Assembly (NCBI GenBank): GCA_021781655.1
Contig: JAJXWJ010000003.1
Coordinates: 21,680-85,679, forward strand
Length of the DNA: 64,000 nucleotides
Origin: Bacillota bacterium
GTDB taxonomy: Bacteria; Bacillota; Clostridia; Clostridiales; Clostridiaceae
Reading direction: 5' to 3'
The notes beneath the pieces were generated by a model that had not been told where the DNA came from, did no database searches, and saw only the letters and a list, made by a program, of their open reading frames with translations. Shown here in pieces: positions 1 through 8,669 of this stretch (position 1 is its first letter; each line of letters starts with the position of its first letter). The translations under genes were made by a program, and so were the position numbers.

Positions 1-1
1 G

Positions 2-379
2 GAAAAAGGAATTACGATAATATTTACTACACATGATATGCAGGATATAGAAAAGACCTGTAGCAGGCTAATATTAATTGATAAAGGCAAAAAGTTATAT
101 GATGACAGCGTAAATGGATTATTAGAAAAATATTCAACTCAGAGAAAATTGAAAGTTGAATTTGAGGTGGATTATAATATAGAACCAATTGAAAATGTTG
201 TTATAGAAAACAAGGAAAATAATAAGAAAGTCTTTTCTTTTAGTAATCAAAATGTATCTATTAAAAGTCTTATTTCTGATTTAATGGGAAGGTATGAAAT
301 AAAAGACATGTCTATTGAGGAAATGGATATTGAAAGTGTAGTAAGGAAGATATATGAAGGAGGAATCAAGATTTCATGA
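2..379 (+). CDS. ABC transporter ATP-binding protein, C-terminal part (5' end outside window)
   Basis: The frame is open from base 2, so this is the last 125 codons of a longer gene cut by the window edge. The visible part starts in the core of an ABC ATPase: a hydrophobic strand, then TTHDMQD, whose His (bases 32-34) is the H-loop. A roughly 80-residue C-terminal extension follows, as in ATPases of ABC-2 exporters. Walker A, signature and Walker B lie upstream of the window. It overlaps the next permease gene by 4 bases (ATGA), so the two are translationally coupled. It probably energises export by the two permeases that follow. The substrate is unknown. Confidence 0.9.
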   Translation, partial: EKGITIIFTTHDMQDIEKTCSRLILIDKGKKLYDDSVNGLLEKYSTQRKLKVEFEVDYNIEPIENVVIENKENNKKVFSFSNQNVSIKSLISDLMGRYEIKDMSIEEMDIESVVRKIYEGGIKIS

Positions 380-1164
380 GTACATATTTAGGGTATTTTA
401 AGATAGCATTTCATAATAATACTGTGTATAGGGTGGAATACTTACTTGGAATATTAAACACATGTCTTCAAATCTTTATTTCATGTACAATATGGAAAGT
501 TTTATACGGAGGTCAACCAGAGGTAAAAGGAATTACGTATGCTGCAGTTGCAACTAATCTAATAATTGCGCTTGGACTTAGTAATGCATTTTCACTAAAT
601 GACTTTTCAATCCAGCAAAAAATTGGCGACGGTTCTATTGCAATGGAACTACTAAAGCCCATTGATTTAAGGATTAGTTTGCTTGCTGGAAACCTTGGAG
701 AGATTATATTCAAATTATTAACTAATTTTATTCCATCTGTGATATTTGCGGCATTGTTTATAGGTATTCTGCCGCCTGCGGGAGTTGTGGCAGTAATCTT
801 TTTCGTGATTAGTGTTGTATTGGGTTTTGCGATACTATGGACAATTAGTACAATTATTCAGATGACTGCTTTTTGGATAATAAATGTGTGGAGTGTATCT
901 ACAATTAAAAATGTAATCATAAATATTTTAGCAGGTGCTTCCTTACCACTATGGTTTATGCCAGAATATATTAAAAAATTTATTCAATACACTCCATTTG
1001 ATTCCATTTATTTTGTGCCAGTAAAAATATATATGGGAAAGATAAGCGATGGCGATATACTTTTCTATTATGGTAAGCAGATTATGTGGTTTGTTTTGTT
1101 ATATACTATAGGTTTTCTTATGTGGCAGAGAGGAAAAAGAAGAATTGTGGTACAAGGAGGATGA
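376..1164 (+). CDS. ABC-2 type exporter permease subunit 1
   Basis: A 262-residue integral membrane protein with about six hydrophobic segments and a short N-terminal amphipathic stretch. The opening (STYLGYFKIAFHNN) and overall pattern resemble ABC-2 permeases that work as heteromeric pairs. It starts within the stop of the ATPase gene and ends in a TGA overlapping or abutting the next permease. With its neighbours it would form an exporter of one ATPase and two permeases. Being directly upstream of an adenylation-carrier gene suggests export of the product made there, or immunity to it; this is inference from position only. Confidence 0.85.
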   Translation: MSTYLGYFKIAFHNNTVYRVEYLLGILNTCLQIFISCTIWKVLYGGQPEVKGITYAAVATNLIIALGLSNAFSLNDFSIQQKIGDGSIAMELLKPIDLRISLLAGNLGEIIFKLLTNFIPSVIFAALFIGILPPAGVVAVIFFVISVVLGFAILWTISTIIQMTAFWIINVWSVSTIKNVIINILAGASLPLWFMPEYIKKFIQYTPFDSIYFVPVKIYMGKISDGDILFYYGKQIMWFVLLYTIGFLMWQRGKRRIVVQGG

Positions 1165-1166
1165 TT

Positions 1167-1988
1167 ATGGATAATAATAGTAATGATAACTCATTTTATA
1201 TGTTTCTTTATTATGCAAAGAATACAATAAAATCATGGTTTCAATATAAAGTAGATGCCTGTATGCGATCTCTAGCAGTGTTCTTAAGGGAAGCTGCAGG
1301 TATAGTAGTTATTTACCTTACACTTATGACTTTTGATAATATAAATGGGTGGAAGCCAAATGAATTATTATTCTTATTTAGTTTGCTTTTCTTGACATAT
1401 GGTGTACTGATTATATTTTTCACTGGTTTACGAGATTTTGAGAATATGATAAACAATGGAGGGTTTGATAGATTTATTTTGCGTCCAAGAGGTTTGCTAT
1501 TTCAGGTAATAGCTAGTAATGCAGATTGGTTTGCAGCCATTGGGCATGGTGGATTGGGTATTACTTTATTTATTATTTCAGCAGGGGAAATAGGTATATC
1601 GTGGAATTTGAAAACTATTTTGTACTATATTGCAGTGGTTATCGGTGGAGTATTAATTCAGGGAGCAATTTTTTTAGTAATGGCATCACTAAGCTTTTAC
1701 TTTATCAAGTCTAGGAATATAAGTGAGGTCTTTTATTGGAATGTTAGAAAATTTGCTGGTTATCCAATAAGTATTTTTCCAAAGATTATTCAGTATATTA
1801 TGATGTATATTGTCCCATTTGCATTTGTAAACTATTTTCCAGCTCAATATTTCCTTAGAAAGAGCGACATGAATCAGTATCCACTTTTATTTATGTATAT
1901 AACGCCTGTAGTAGGTATAGTATTGTATTTGTCTGCTTATGTATTTTGGAGGAAAAGTTTATTTCATTACAAAAGTACAGGAAACTAG
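1167..1988 (+). CDS. ABC-2 type exporter permease subunit 2
   Basis: A 273-residue membrane protein with about six hydrophobic segments, the second permease of the exporter. I place the start at 1167 (MDNNSN) because GGAGG at 1156-1160 sits 6 bases upstream. An ATG at 1161 overlaps the previous stop but lies directly on the ribosome site. FENMINNGGFDRFILRP after the second segment is characteristic of this ABC-2 permease subfamily. The adenylation-domain gene follows after 22 bases, so exporter and biosynthesis genes are probably one operon. Confidence 0.85.
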   Translation: MDNNSNDNSFYMFLYYAKNTIKSWFQYKVDACMRSLAVFLREAAGIVVIYLTLMTFDNINGWKPNELLFLFSLLFLTYGVLIIFFTGLRDFENMINNGGFDRFILRPRGLLFQVIASNADWFAAIGHGGLGITLFIISAGEIGISWNLKTILYYIAVVIGGVLIQGAIFLVMASLSFYFIKSRNISEVFYWNVRKFAGYPISIFPKIIQYIMMYIVPFAFVNYFPAQYFLRKSDMNQYPLLFMYITPVVGIVLYLSAYVFWRKSLFHYKSTGN

Positions 1989-2010
1989 AAAATCATAGTG
2001 GAGGGATAAG

Positions 2011-3720
2011 ATGTTTTACGATAAAGTAGTACAAGGTACTTTGATTCAAGGTGAAAATGTGTATCCGGCGGAAACTTTAAAAGAACAAATTGAAAGAATA
2101 AAAATAATCCTTAATAGTTTAAATTTGAAAGAGCCTTTAGTTGCATTGGCTTTACCCCGAAATGTTTATCTTATAGCATCAATGTTTGCATCACTAGAAA
2201 GCAATATTACATTTTTGCCTATAGATACAGGACAGCCAAAAGAACGGATACAATATATGCTAGAATTTGCTCAAGTAAGCTATGTGCTTACCTTAACTGA
2301 AAATGTTTTTGACTTTGGAGGCATTAATACAATATATTTGGATAATCATGAATATAATACTGATATATGTATACAAAATGATAATATTAAAAACAACATA
2401 GCTTACATTTTATATACTTCTGGTACAACAGGGAAACCTAAAGCTGTAGAAATTACAAGGGAAGGTTTGAATAATTTTATCGAAGGAATCCCTTCATTAA
2501 TCGAATTTAATGAGGGAAAAAGATTGGCATGTTTCACAAGTGCAACATTTGATATATTCTTTTTAGAAACAGTGGTGGCACTTTATAAAGGTGTGAATGT
2601 AGTTTTGGCGAATGAAGATGAACAGAATAATCCTAAGAAAATGATTAAAATATTAGATGATTATTCTATTAATATGATACAGATGACACCATCTCGCTTG
2701 AAGATAATACAAGCATTTGATAATGAATTTGAATGTTTAAAAAATATTCATACCATAATGATTGGTGGAGAAAAACTCCATTATGAAATTTTTAAAAGCT
2801 TACAAAACAAAACAAAGGCCAAAATATACAATATGTATGGTCCAACAGAAACTACTATATGGTCTACAGTAAGTGAACTTACAAAAAAAAACAAAATAGA
2901 TATTGGACAACCGATTCTTAATACAAGAGTATACTTACTTTCTGATGATATGAAAGAAGTTACTAATGGAAACATTGGGGAAATTTGCATTAGTGGTAGC
3001 GGTTTGGCAAGGGGTTATTTGAATAGTGAAATACAAACAGAAAAATCATTTTGTAACTTATCTTTTTATCCATACGAAAGAATTTATAGAACTGGAGATT
3101 TAGGAAGATATGATGAAGATGGTGATTTATTATGTTTGGGTAGGAAAGATGAACAGATAAAATTACGGGGACACAGAATTGAGTTAGAGGATATTGATAC
3201 TAATATGCTAAAAGTTACAGGAATAAAGATGATAGCATCTTGTTTCGACACTGAAAAAGAACAGTTGATTTCATTTTATATAAGTGATACTAATTTAGAT
3301 GATAAAGTTATACATAAGCAGGCTAAATTATATTTACCAGAATATATGATACCAGATAAGTTTTGCAGAGTGGAACATATGATGTATACATCAAGTGGTA
3401 AAATGGATCGAAGAGCACTTCTTAGTGCTAACAAGGATGTTGAGAAGATAGCCAGTGAAATGCATGAAGTTGACTCAAAAATAAAAGATGAAGTTCTGGA
3501 AGTTGTAACTAACACCATCAGAACTGTAACAGAAAGTACAATAACTTTACTAGATGGAAAAACAAAGATTGAGGAATTAGCACTAAATTCAATTAGCTAT
3601 ATCAATATGATAGTTGAATTAGAGAGCATATTTGATATTGAATTTGAAGATGAAAAATTGGGAGTTACAGCGTTTGAAAGTGTTGATTATATTGTGAAAT
3701 ATATTAAAGAACTAATGTAA
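2011..3720 (+). CDS. Adenylation domain-carrier protein didomain (NRPS-like)
   Basis: A 569-residue stand-alone A-T protein. Adenylation core motifs are all present: YTSGTTGKPKAV (about 134-145), the TFD segment (about 187), MYGPTETT (about 274), YRTGDLGRY (about 358), GRKDEQIKLRGHRIELED (about 377) and SSGKMDRR with its catalytic Lys (about 461). The C-terminal 75 residues are a carrier domain in which Ser527 (LNSISY) occupies the phosphopantetheine position. The protein would activate a carboxylic acid, probably an amino acid, as AMP ester and load it on its own carrier arm. There is no condensation, thioesterase or reductase domain. The phosphopantetheinyl transferase gene downstream is the natural activator. 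Substrate is not assignable by eye. GGAGGG precedes the ATG. Confidence 0.93.
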   Translation: MFYDKVVQGTLIQGENVYPAETLKEQIERIKIILNSLNLKEPLVALALPRNVYLIASMFASLESNITFLPIDTGQPKERIQYMLEFAQVSYVLTLTENVFDFGGINTIYLDNHEYNTDICIQNDNIKNNIAYILYTSGTTGKPKAVEITREGLNNFIEGIPSLIEFNEGKRLACFTSATFDIFFLETVVALYKGVNVVLANEDEQNNPKKMIKILDDYSINMIQMTPSRLKIIQAFDNEFECLKNIHTIMIGGEKLHYEIFKSLQNKTKAKIYNMYGPTETTIWSTVSELTKKNKIDIGQPILNTRVYLLSDDMKEVTNGNIGEICISGSGLARGYLNSEIQTEKSFCNLSFYPYERIYRTGDLGRYDEDGDLLCLGRKDEQIKLRGHRIELEDIDTNMLKVTGIKMIASCFDTEKEQLISFYISDTNLDDKVIHKQAKLYLPEYMIPDKFCRVEHMMYTSSGKMDRRALLSANKDVEKIASEMHEVDSKIKDEVLEVVTNTIRTVTESTITLLDGKTKIEELALNSISYINMIVELESIFDIEFEDEKLGVTAFESVDYIVKYIKELM

Positions 3721-4029
3721 GAACTTCATTTCGTTACTTAGTTTAATATTAATGCTTAGTTCAATGAATAAAAATATCATCTCAAATAGCTACTTCTAAA
3801 AGTAATTGTTTTACTATGTTTCTAGTATATTTTTGATGTATAAAGTTCCATAATGTCATATTCAATCCAAAATGGTAGTTGCCAATAATTTGGTTTAAAT
3901 AAGGTTTTGTTACAATACCAGCTTCATAAATAAATATTTCATGGTAGTATATTAGTAAAATATAGATATAGAAAGAGGTGAATATAGATAGATATATATA
4001 TAATATGTAGGTCGGAAGTTGGGCAGAAT
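3721..4029 (+). other. Intergenic stretch with possible reverse-strand relic
   Basis: About 300 bases between the didomain gene and the transferase gene. There is no clear terminator. The reverse strand has an unusually well-composed open frame (3782-3958). A ribosome-site-like GAGGTG at 3974-3979 precedes the upstream extension of the transferase frame. Confidence 0.5.
3782..3958 (-). pseudogene. Possible C-terminal gene fragment on the reverse strand
   Basis: An open frame of about 59 codons ends in TGA and has no usable start. It reads with a varied, protein-like composition (for example GNYHFGLNMTLWNF) rather than the Lys/Asn/Ile runs expected of chance frames here. I do not recognise the family. 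It may be the tail of a gene lost by rearrangement, in line with other decay nearby, or it may be chance. Confidence 0.2.
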
Positions 4030-4593
4030 ATGTGTGGAAATTCTACAGAAATTTCTGAAGTATTAAATAAGAGAGATTCACAACACCTTATTAGGATGTT
4101 TCTTAATCAGATGCAAATCAATAAAGATGATTTTAAATTTGAACGAGGAAATTTTGGGAAACCATATCTATTGGAAAGTGTGATTTTTTTTAATCTCTCA
4201 TATAGTGATAATTATATTGCGGTAGTATTTTCTAGACAGGAAGTTGGAATTGATATCGAAGAAATATCAAATTGTAAGTTCAAAATAATGGATAGATTTT
4301 TTACAAGTAATGAACAAAGTTATATAAAGAATTCAAACAACTTAAATATGACCAATCAGAGATTTTATGAAATTTGGACAAGAAAAGAAGCATTTATTAA
4401 AAGAGATGGTCGAGGACTAAATATACCACTTAGGAGTTTTGATGTTTTAATTAATGAAAATGTACCGTATTTTAATACAATATTCTATAATAATCACATA
4501 ATTAGTATTTGTGTAGATAAAAAAGAGGAGTATGAAATACATAATCTGCAATTAGATAAATTGGATATGTTTGAATGCTGTATCAATAATTAA
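4030..4593 (+). CDS. 4'-phosphopantetheinyl transferase, Sfp type
   Basis: It transfers the phosphopantetheine arm from CoA to a carrier-protein serine. Family motifs are clear: GKPYL and FNLSYSDNY, VGIDIEE (metal/CoA-binding Asp and Glu), and WTRKEAFIKRDGRGL with the conserved W-KEA-K pattern. From the first ATG it is 187 residues, shorter than Sfp (about 224). The frame is open upstream to 3988 and encodes IDIYIICRSEVGQN, which resembles the MKIYGIY opening of Sfp. The only codon there with a spaced ribosome site (GAGGTG, 3974-3979) is an ATA at 3988. The true start may be that ATA, or the original start has mutated. The neighbouring carrier domain is the obvious substrate. Confidence 0.9.
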   Translation: MCGNSTEISEVLNKRDSQHLIRMFLNQMQINKDDFKFERGNFGKPYLLESVIFFNLSYSDNYIAVVFSRQEVGIDIEEISNCKFKIMDRFFTSNEQSYIKNSNNLNMTNQRFYEIWTRKEAFIKRDGRGLNIPLRSFDVLINENVPYFNTIFYNNHIISICVDKKEEYEIHNLQLDKLDMFECCINN

Positions 4594-4617
4594 ATATAAA
4601 TATAAATATAAATATAT
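4592..4617 (+). repeat. Short AT-rich tandem repeat (AAATAT units)
   Basis: About four copies of a 6-base AAATAT unit directly after the transferase stop codon. Probably low-complexity spacer. The 240 bases that follow to 4858 hold no gene I can support; the ribosome site AAAGGGG at 4844-4850 belongs to the next gene. Confidence 0.6.
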
Positions 4618-4858
4618 ATCTTCTAACTGAAATATATAGTGGCAGAAACATGACTATCTTCGTATACTCTAGTGTTTCATACTTGAGCCAATTCAATATA
4701 TGCATCTGAAGTTTACATTTAGGTAATAGAAGTATACTACTTTTATGTAAGGTATATTGGCATTAACAAGCGACTTGATTTTATTATAAGGAGTTATAGT
4801 AAAAAATGCTTTGAAATTTGTGAATATGTGTTTAAAAAATAGAAAAGGGGTATAATGA

Positions 4859-5902
4859 ATGAAGATTAAAGAGTTACCATTTAAATTACCAAACAAATTT
4901 ATTGCTTATAAACCATTTGATGCATCTCGTATATCTATTTTACTGGCTCAAGAATCATTATGCAAAGAGATATATGAAAATTTTTTACATTTTCGTATTG
5001 AAAAAGAAATTGAAAAAGAAAATATAAAATTAGATTGTCATTTTAATGAAGAGTTTTCAAGCATAGGTGTAAAAAAAGTACCTATTGATATAATAACAGA
5101 TTTAGGAATCGATTTTATAACATTTTGCAGGACAGCCATAGAAAAGGATTTTTATATTTTCTTACCGATCGAGACATTTGAAGTAAGTAACTATATAAAT
5201 TATAAAAAAAAATATAGACCACACCATATATTTATATATGGATATAATAATGAAAAGGAAGTATTTTATTGTTCAGAATTTTTTTCATTTGATAAGGGTA
5301 TTTATTCATCAGAAACAGTTACATATAGAGAAATGGAGGAGGCATATTATAAATTACAAACTGAATTAGAAAGTAAAGTGATGCTTAATGAATGGGCTCA
5401 GTGGATGAAAGATATTCAGCTTCTCCATAGTTTTAGAGAGTATAACGATAAATTTAATATTAAAAGATTAATTTTAGGATTACAGAATTTTCTTGAAGAG
5501 AATGATTGTTATGGGAATAAAAATTATATAAAAGATGTATTTTACGGTTTTGCTATTTATGATTTGATTATTGAATATATAAACAATATTTTGAAAAGTA
5601 GTAAAAGTAATTTTGATATAAAGAGTCTATCATTAATTTTTTACAGATTTCGTTATATGAAATTGCAAGCACAATTTATTCAAGAAAATTATTCAAAGTA
5701 TAATCAAAGTATACAGTCAATTATAGATAGCTATTGGGAAATGGAAGAAAAGTCCTATAATGCATTAAAATTGGCTATCAAGTTTTCGATAAGTCATGAA
5801 AAAAATATATTGAATAAAGTTATAAATTTGATAGAAGAGCTTAAGAAAAATGATTATATTGTAACAATAAATTACATCGAATGTTTAAAAAATATCATTT
5901 AG
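4859..5902 (+). CDS. C39-peptidase/BtrH_N-like protein of the thiotemplate cluster
   Basis: A 347-residue soluble protein with no signal peptide. Residues about 115-165 contain PHHIFIYGYNNE, then a Phe/Tyr-rich strand and the YREMEEAYYKLQ pattern. That arrangement is what I know from BtrH N-terminal-like (C39 cysteine-peptidase fold) proteins found beside adenylation and carrier genes; the His pair would be in the active site. A candidate catalytic Cys is not obvious (Cys60 and Cys110 are options). C39/papain-fold proteins have been described making amide bonds from carrier-bound thioesters, so a condensing or releasing role is possible here, but that is inference. The rest (about 190-347) is helical and unrecognised. 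AAAGGGG lies 8 bases before the ATG. Confidence 0.55.
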   Translation: MKIKELPFKLPNKFIAYKPFDASRISILLAQESLCKEIYENFLHFRIEKEIEKENIKLDCHFNEEFSSIGVKKVPIDIITDLGIDFITFCRTAIEKDFYIFLPIETFEVSNYINYKKKYRPHHIFIYGYNNEKEVFYCSEFFSFDKGIYSSETVTYREMEEAYYKLQTELESKVMLNEWAQWMKDIQLLHSFREYNDKFNIKRLILGLQNFLEENDCYGNKNYIKDVFYGFAIYDLIIEYINNILKSSKSNFDIKSLSLIFYRFRYMKLQAQFIQENYSKYNQSIQSIIDSYWEMEEKSYNALKLAIKFSISHEKNILNKVINLIEELKKNDYIVTINYIECLKNII

Positions 5903-6464
5903 TTTTTTTCATGATAATATATTTTCATATTCTTTAGAGAGATGATATGAAAATGAATTTAAATATTGAACCACAAGGGAATCCTTTTTCTTTAGAAAAG
6001 TTCGATTGCTTTAAAAGAGAATTAATTATATTTTTCTTGAAAAATATATCAATAGTAGATTTAAACTGTTTTTCAGTATCATTTTTTGTTATAATTGTAT
6101 CTATGAAGAACATACCCTTTGGTTTTTGTTTGTCGTGATTCAATTATACCAAATAAGGGAATGTTCTTCATTTATTTTGCTTCTAAATACTGAAATTACA
6201 GGCTACGCCTAAAAAAATCATGTGCGAAAGTTGAGTTAGAGTTCTATTAAAATAAAATATTCATGATTTTGCCTGGATTCAAGAAGAGTATATATGTTTG
6301 GTGTAAATCAAAGAATATATTTACAAAGTTCATAAATGATGTTAATATGAGCGTATTATAAGAAAATGTATTCGAATTTATAATTTTGAAACTATTTAAA
6401 AACATATTCTATATGATTAGAATTACAGTTATATTTTTTATATAATGATTAAACCACAAAAAGC
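5903..6464. other. Gene-poor, decayed stretch upstream of the IS relic
   Basis: About 560 bases with short open frames on both strands and none with convincing coding character. It holds a long imperfect inverted repeat (6103-6171). A second weaker one pairs CAGGC/AAAATCATG near 6200-6225 with CATGATTTTGCCTG near 6262-6276. I see no promoter that obviously serves a gene. Confidence 0.5.
6103..6171. repeat. Inverted repeat, about 20-base arms
   Basis: ATGAAGAACATACCCTTTGG at 6103-6122 pairs with 6149-6171, with one mismatch and a short bulge, around a 26-base loop. It is not followed by a T-run on either side, so it is not an ordinary terminator. It may be a mobile-element end or a relic. Confidence 0.6.
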
Positions 6465-7225
6465 ATGAAATTAATAACTTTTATAGTATTATCTGATATA
6501 ATTAACTTAGATAAATCACTATGGAAGGCGACAATTACAATGTTTTGCAGAAATAATGTTCAACAAATTTCATTAACAGACCCAATAAATAATAATCCAA
6601 AGTATTTGAAAGATATATTAGAAAAAAGTTGGAATAATGGCTTTCAAAAGCATATGTTACCTAATATAAATGAGGAACGTTTTTCTGTAATTTACAGTGC
6701 TAATTATATTTCAAGACCTAATTCACCTGTAAATATTATTATTGTTTTTTTGATTTTAAAAGAAATATTCCAATTATCTGATGAAGAATTAATTGGATCT
6801 CTTCATTTTGACATCAGATATCAGTATGTTTTAAGAACAACAAGTTATGAAAAGAAGCCTATTTCAATAAATACATTAATCAACTTCAGAAATAGATTAG
6901 TTGAATATGAAAAATCAACAGGTATAGATTTGATTCAACTAGAAGTTGAATCTCAAGCTGATTATATAGCTAAATTTCTTAAAGTTGATAATAAAAAAGT
7001 TAGAATGGACTCTCTTATGGTAAGTTCATCATGCAAAAAATCAACTCGATTAGAGTCGGTTTATAATGTAAATGCTAAATCTCATAAGCCCTTAAATTTG
7101 TAAAAGAACTAAATAAAATAGATGCTGACCTTATTCCGGAGGAATGTAAAGTTTATCTTGAAAAAGGTCATAAAAATGAAATTATTTATAGGACAAGAGA
7201 TGTTGAAACAGCTCTTGAAAGATAG
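6465..7225 (+). pseudogene. IS1182-family transposase, truncated and frameshifted
   Basis: The first 212 codons match the N-terminal half of IS1182-type (DUF772) transposases: DPINNNPKYLKDILEKSW, SRPNSPVNIIIVFLILKE, LIGSLHFDIRYQYVLRTT, ISINTLINFRNRLVEYE and VRMDSLMVSSSCKK. The frame stops at 7101-7103. Related sequence resumes in another frame (NKIDADLIPEECKVYLEKGH..., about 7107-7225) and then stops. The catalytic DDE half is missing. The copy is dead and appears to mark an old insertion between the metabolite cluster and the sucrose locus. Confidence 0.88.
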
Positions 7226-7429
7226 TAATTATAAAACATCAGAATTATTTTTATTGGCAATTAACACATTCTGTAATATATTTTCTCATTTTTTTTATGA
7301 AAGTGAAAAATTTAATACACATTCTAACGGATAAACGATTACTTTTTGGGGCTTAATCATATTATAATAAATATAAATGGTAAATTAGTGTATACAACTA
7401 AAATAATAAACGGATTGAGTTGAGGATAT

Positions 7430-8407
7430 ATGGCAAATATAAAGGATGTAGCAGAAAGGGCAGGAGTAACAGTTACCACAGTATCGAGAGTTTTAAATAA
7501 TAGAGGTTATATAAGTGAAAAGACTAGAAATAAAGTACAAGTTGCTATAGATGAGCTTAACTATCAGCCAAATGAAATAGCAAGAGCACTTTTAAAAAGA
7601 AAGTCAAACATTATTGGTCTTATTTTACCTGATGTAGCACATCCATTTTTCTCTAATCTTTCTAAATACATTGAGTATTTTGCTTATGAAAATGGATATA
7701 AAATATTACTGTGTAATTCTTATCAAGATAGTAAAAAGGAAAAAGAGTATATTGAAATGTTAAAAAGAAATCAAGTAGATGGAATTATCATGGGAAGTCA
7801 TACACTTGAAATTTCAGAATACCTTGATTTAAAATTTCCTATAGTAGCGTTTGATAGATTTTTATCAGAAGATATACCTTATATTACATCTGATAACTAT
7901 AGTGGTGGAGCCATGGCAACACAATTGCTAATAGATAAAGGCTGTAAAAAGCTAGCTCATATTAGTGGACCTTTAATATTAAATACGCCTGCTAACAAAA
8001 GATGTGAATCTTTTATAGATGTTGCAACTAAAAATAATATGCCTTATGTTATAGTTGAAACTGAACTAAATAGTTTTAATATTGAAGCATATGAAAACAT
8101 TATATATTCATTATTTAAAGAACATCCAGATGTGGATGGAATATTTGCAAGTAGTGATTTTATAGCAGCTTGCATAGTTCATGCATCCAGTAGTCTAAAT
8201 AAAAAGATTCCAGAAGATTTGAAAATTGTTGGATATGATGATACCTTAATTGCGCCATTAATTGTTCCAGCGTTGACTACAATAAAGCAGCCCATAGAGA
8301 AAATTGGAAAGCTTGCTATTGAAACTATAATCAATCAAATAAACGGTATAGAAGTTGAGAAAGAAAATATTTTACCTATTGAACTTATCTTACGTAAAAC
8401 AACATAA
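7430..8407 (+). CDS. LacI-family transcriptional regulator of the sucrose locus
   Basis: A 325-residue LacI/GalR protein. The N-terminal helix-turn-helix (IKDVAERAGVTVTTVSRVLN) and hinge (NYQPNEIARALLKRKSN) are followed by a periplasmic-binding-protein-like effector domain (about 60-325). It lies immediately upstream of the sucrose transport and phosphorylase operon and ends in its own terminator. It most likely represses the promoter at 8535-8563 through the two operators with right half GATTGACA. The effector is unknown, plausibly sucrose or a fructose-related metabolite. Alternative: a regulator of a related glucoside. Family certain, target inferred. Confidence 0.93.
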   Translation: MANIKDVAERAGVTVTTVSRVLNNRGYISEKTRNKVQVAIDELNYQPNEIARALLKRKSNIIGLILPDVAHPFFSNLSKYIEYFAYENGYKILLCNSYQDSKKEKEYIEMLKRNQVDGIIMGSHTLEISEYLDLKFPIVAFDRFLSEDIPYITSDNYSGGAMATQLLIDKGCKKLAHISGPLILNTPANKRCESFIDVATKNNMPYVIVETELNSFNIEAYENIIYSLFKEHPDVDGIFASSDFIAACIVHASSSLNKKIPEDLKIVGYDDTLIAPLIVPALTTIKQPIEKIGKLAIETIINQINGIEVEKENILPIELILRKTT

Positions 8408-8416
8408 AAGAATAGT

Positions 8417-8455
8417 AAAAAGCTGTTGATATGAATAAATGTCAGCAGCTTTTTT
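8417..8455 (+). terminator. Rho-independent terminator of the LacI gene
   Basis: AAAAAGCTGTTGA (8417-8429) pairs with TCAGCAGCTTTTTT (8442-8455) across a 12-base loop, and the T-run is part of the 3' arm. It separates the regulator from the sucrose operon. Confidence 0.9.
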
Positions 8456-8525
8456 GATTTTTCTTATAAAAATTTATGGTATTAAGGAAATATTTCAATA
8501 TGTAAAGAAAAATAAAAAATATATA

Positions 8526-8541
8526 TGTAAACGATTGACAC
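8526..8541 (+). promoter_or_regulatory. LacI-type operator O1 (sucrose locus)
   Basis: TGTAAACGATTGACAC overlaps the -35 box. Its right half is identical to that of O2, 46 bases downstream. Binding here would block polymerase directly. Confidence 0.75.
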
Positions 8542-8563
8542 ATTAACTAAAGTAGTATATACT
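8535..8563 (+). promoter_or_regulatory. Sigma-A promoter of the sucrose operon
   Basis: TTGACA (8535-8540), 17-base spacer, TATACT (8558-8563). Transcription should start near 8570, giving a leader of about 100 bases before the solute-binding protein gene. It is flanked by two operators, so it is a repressible promoter. Confidence 0.88.
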
Positions 8564-8570
8564 CAAGATA

Positions 8571-8586
8571 TGTCAAACGATTGACA
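8571..8586 (+). promoter_or_regulatory. LacI-type operator O2 (sucrose locus)
   Basis: TGTCAAACGATTGACA is a near-perfect 16-base palindrome with the central CG of LacI-family sites. It lies at the expected transcription start. Its centre is 46 bases from that of O1, and the pair straddles the promoter. Confidence 0.85.
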
Positions 8587-8669
8587 TATTGTAAAAATAC
8601 ATTTTTACTTGCGTACAGACCAACAAGGTCTTACATAGATAAAAACAATATATGGAGGGGAAATTTATT

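Noticed and set aside
5934..6143. Open frames of 60-70 codons on both strands
   Set aside because: No ribosome site, no recognised motif and strong AT bias; they overlap each other and look like chance frames in decayed DNA.
7122..7334. 70-codon frame after the transposase relic
   Set aside because: It is out of frame with the transposase-like remnant, which reads in another frame through the same bases.
7405..7425. Operator-like AAACGGATTGAG before the first LacI gene
   Set aside because: Half-site spacing is off by one base compared with the sucrose operators, so autoregulation is not supported.
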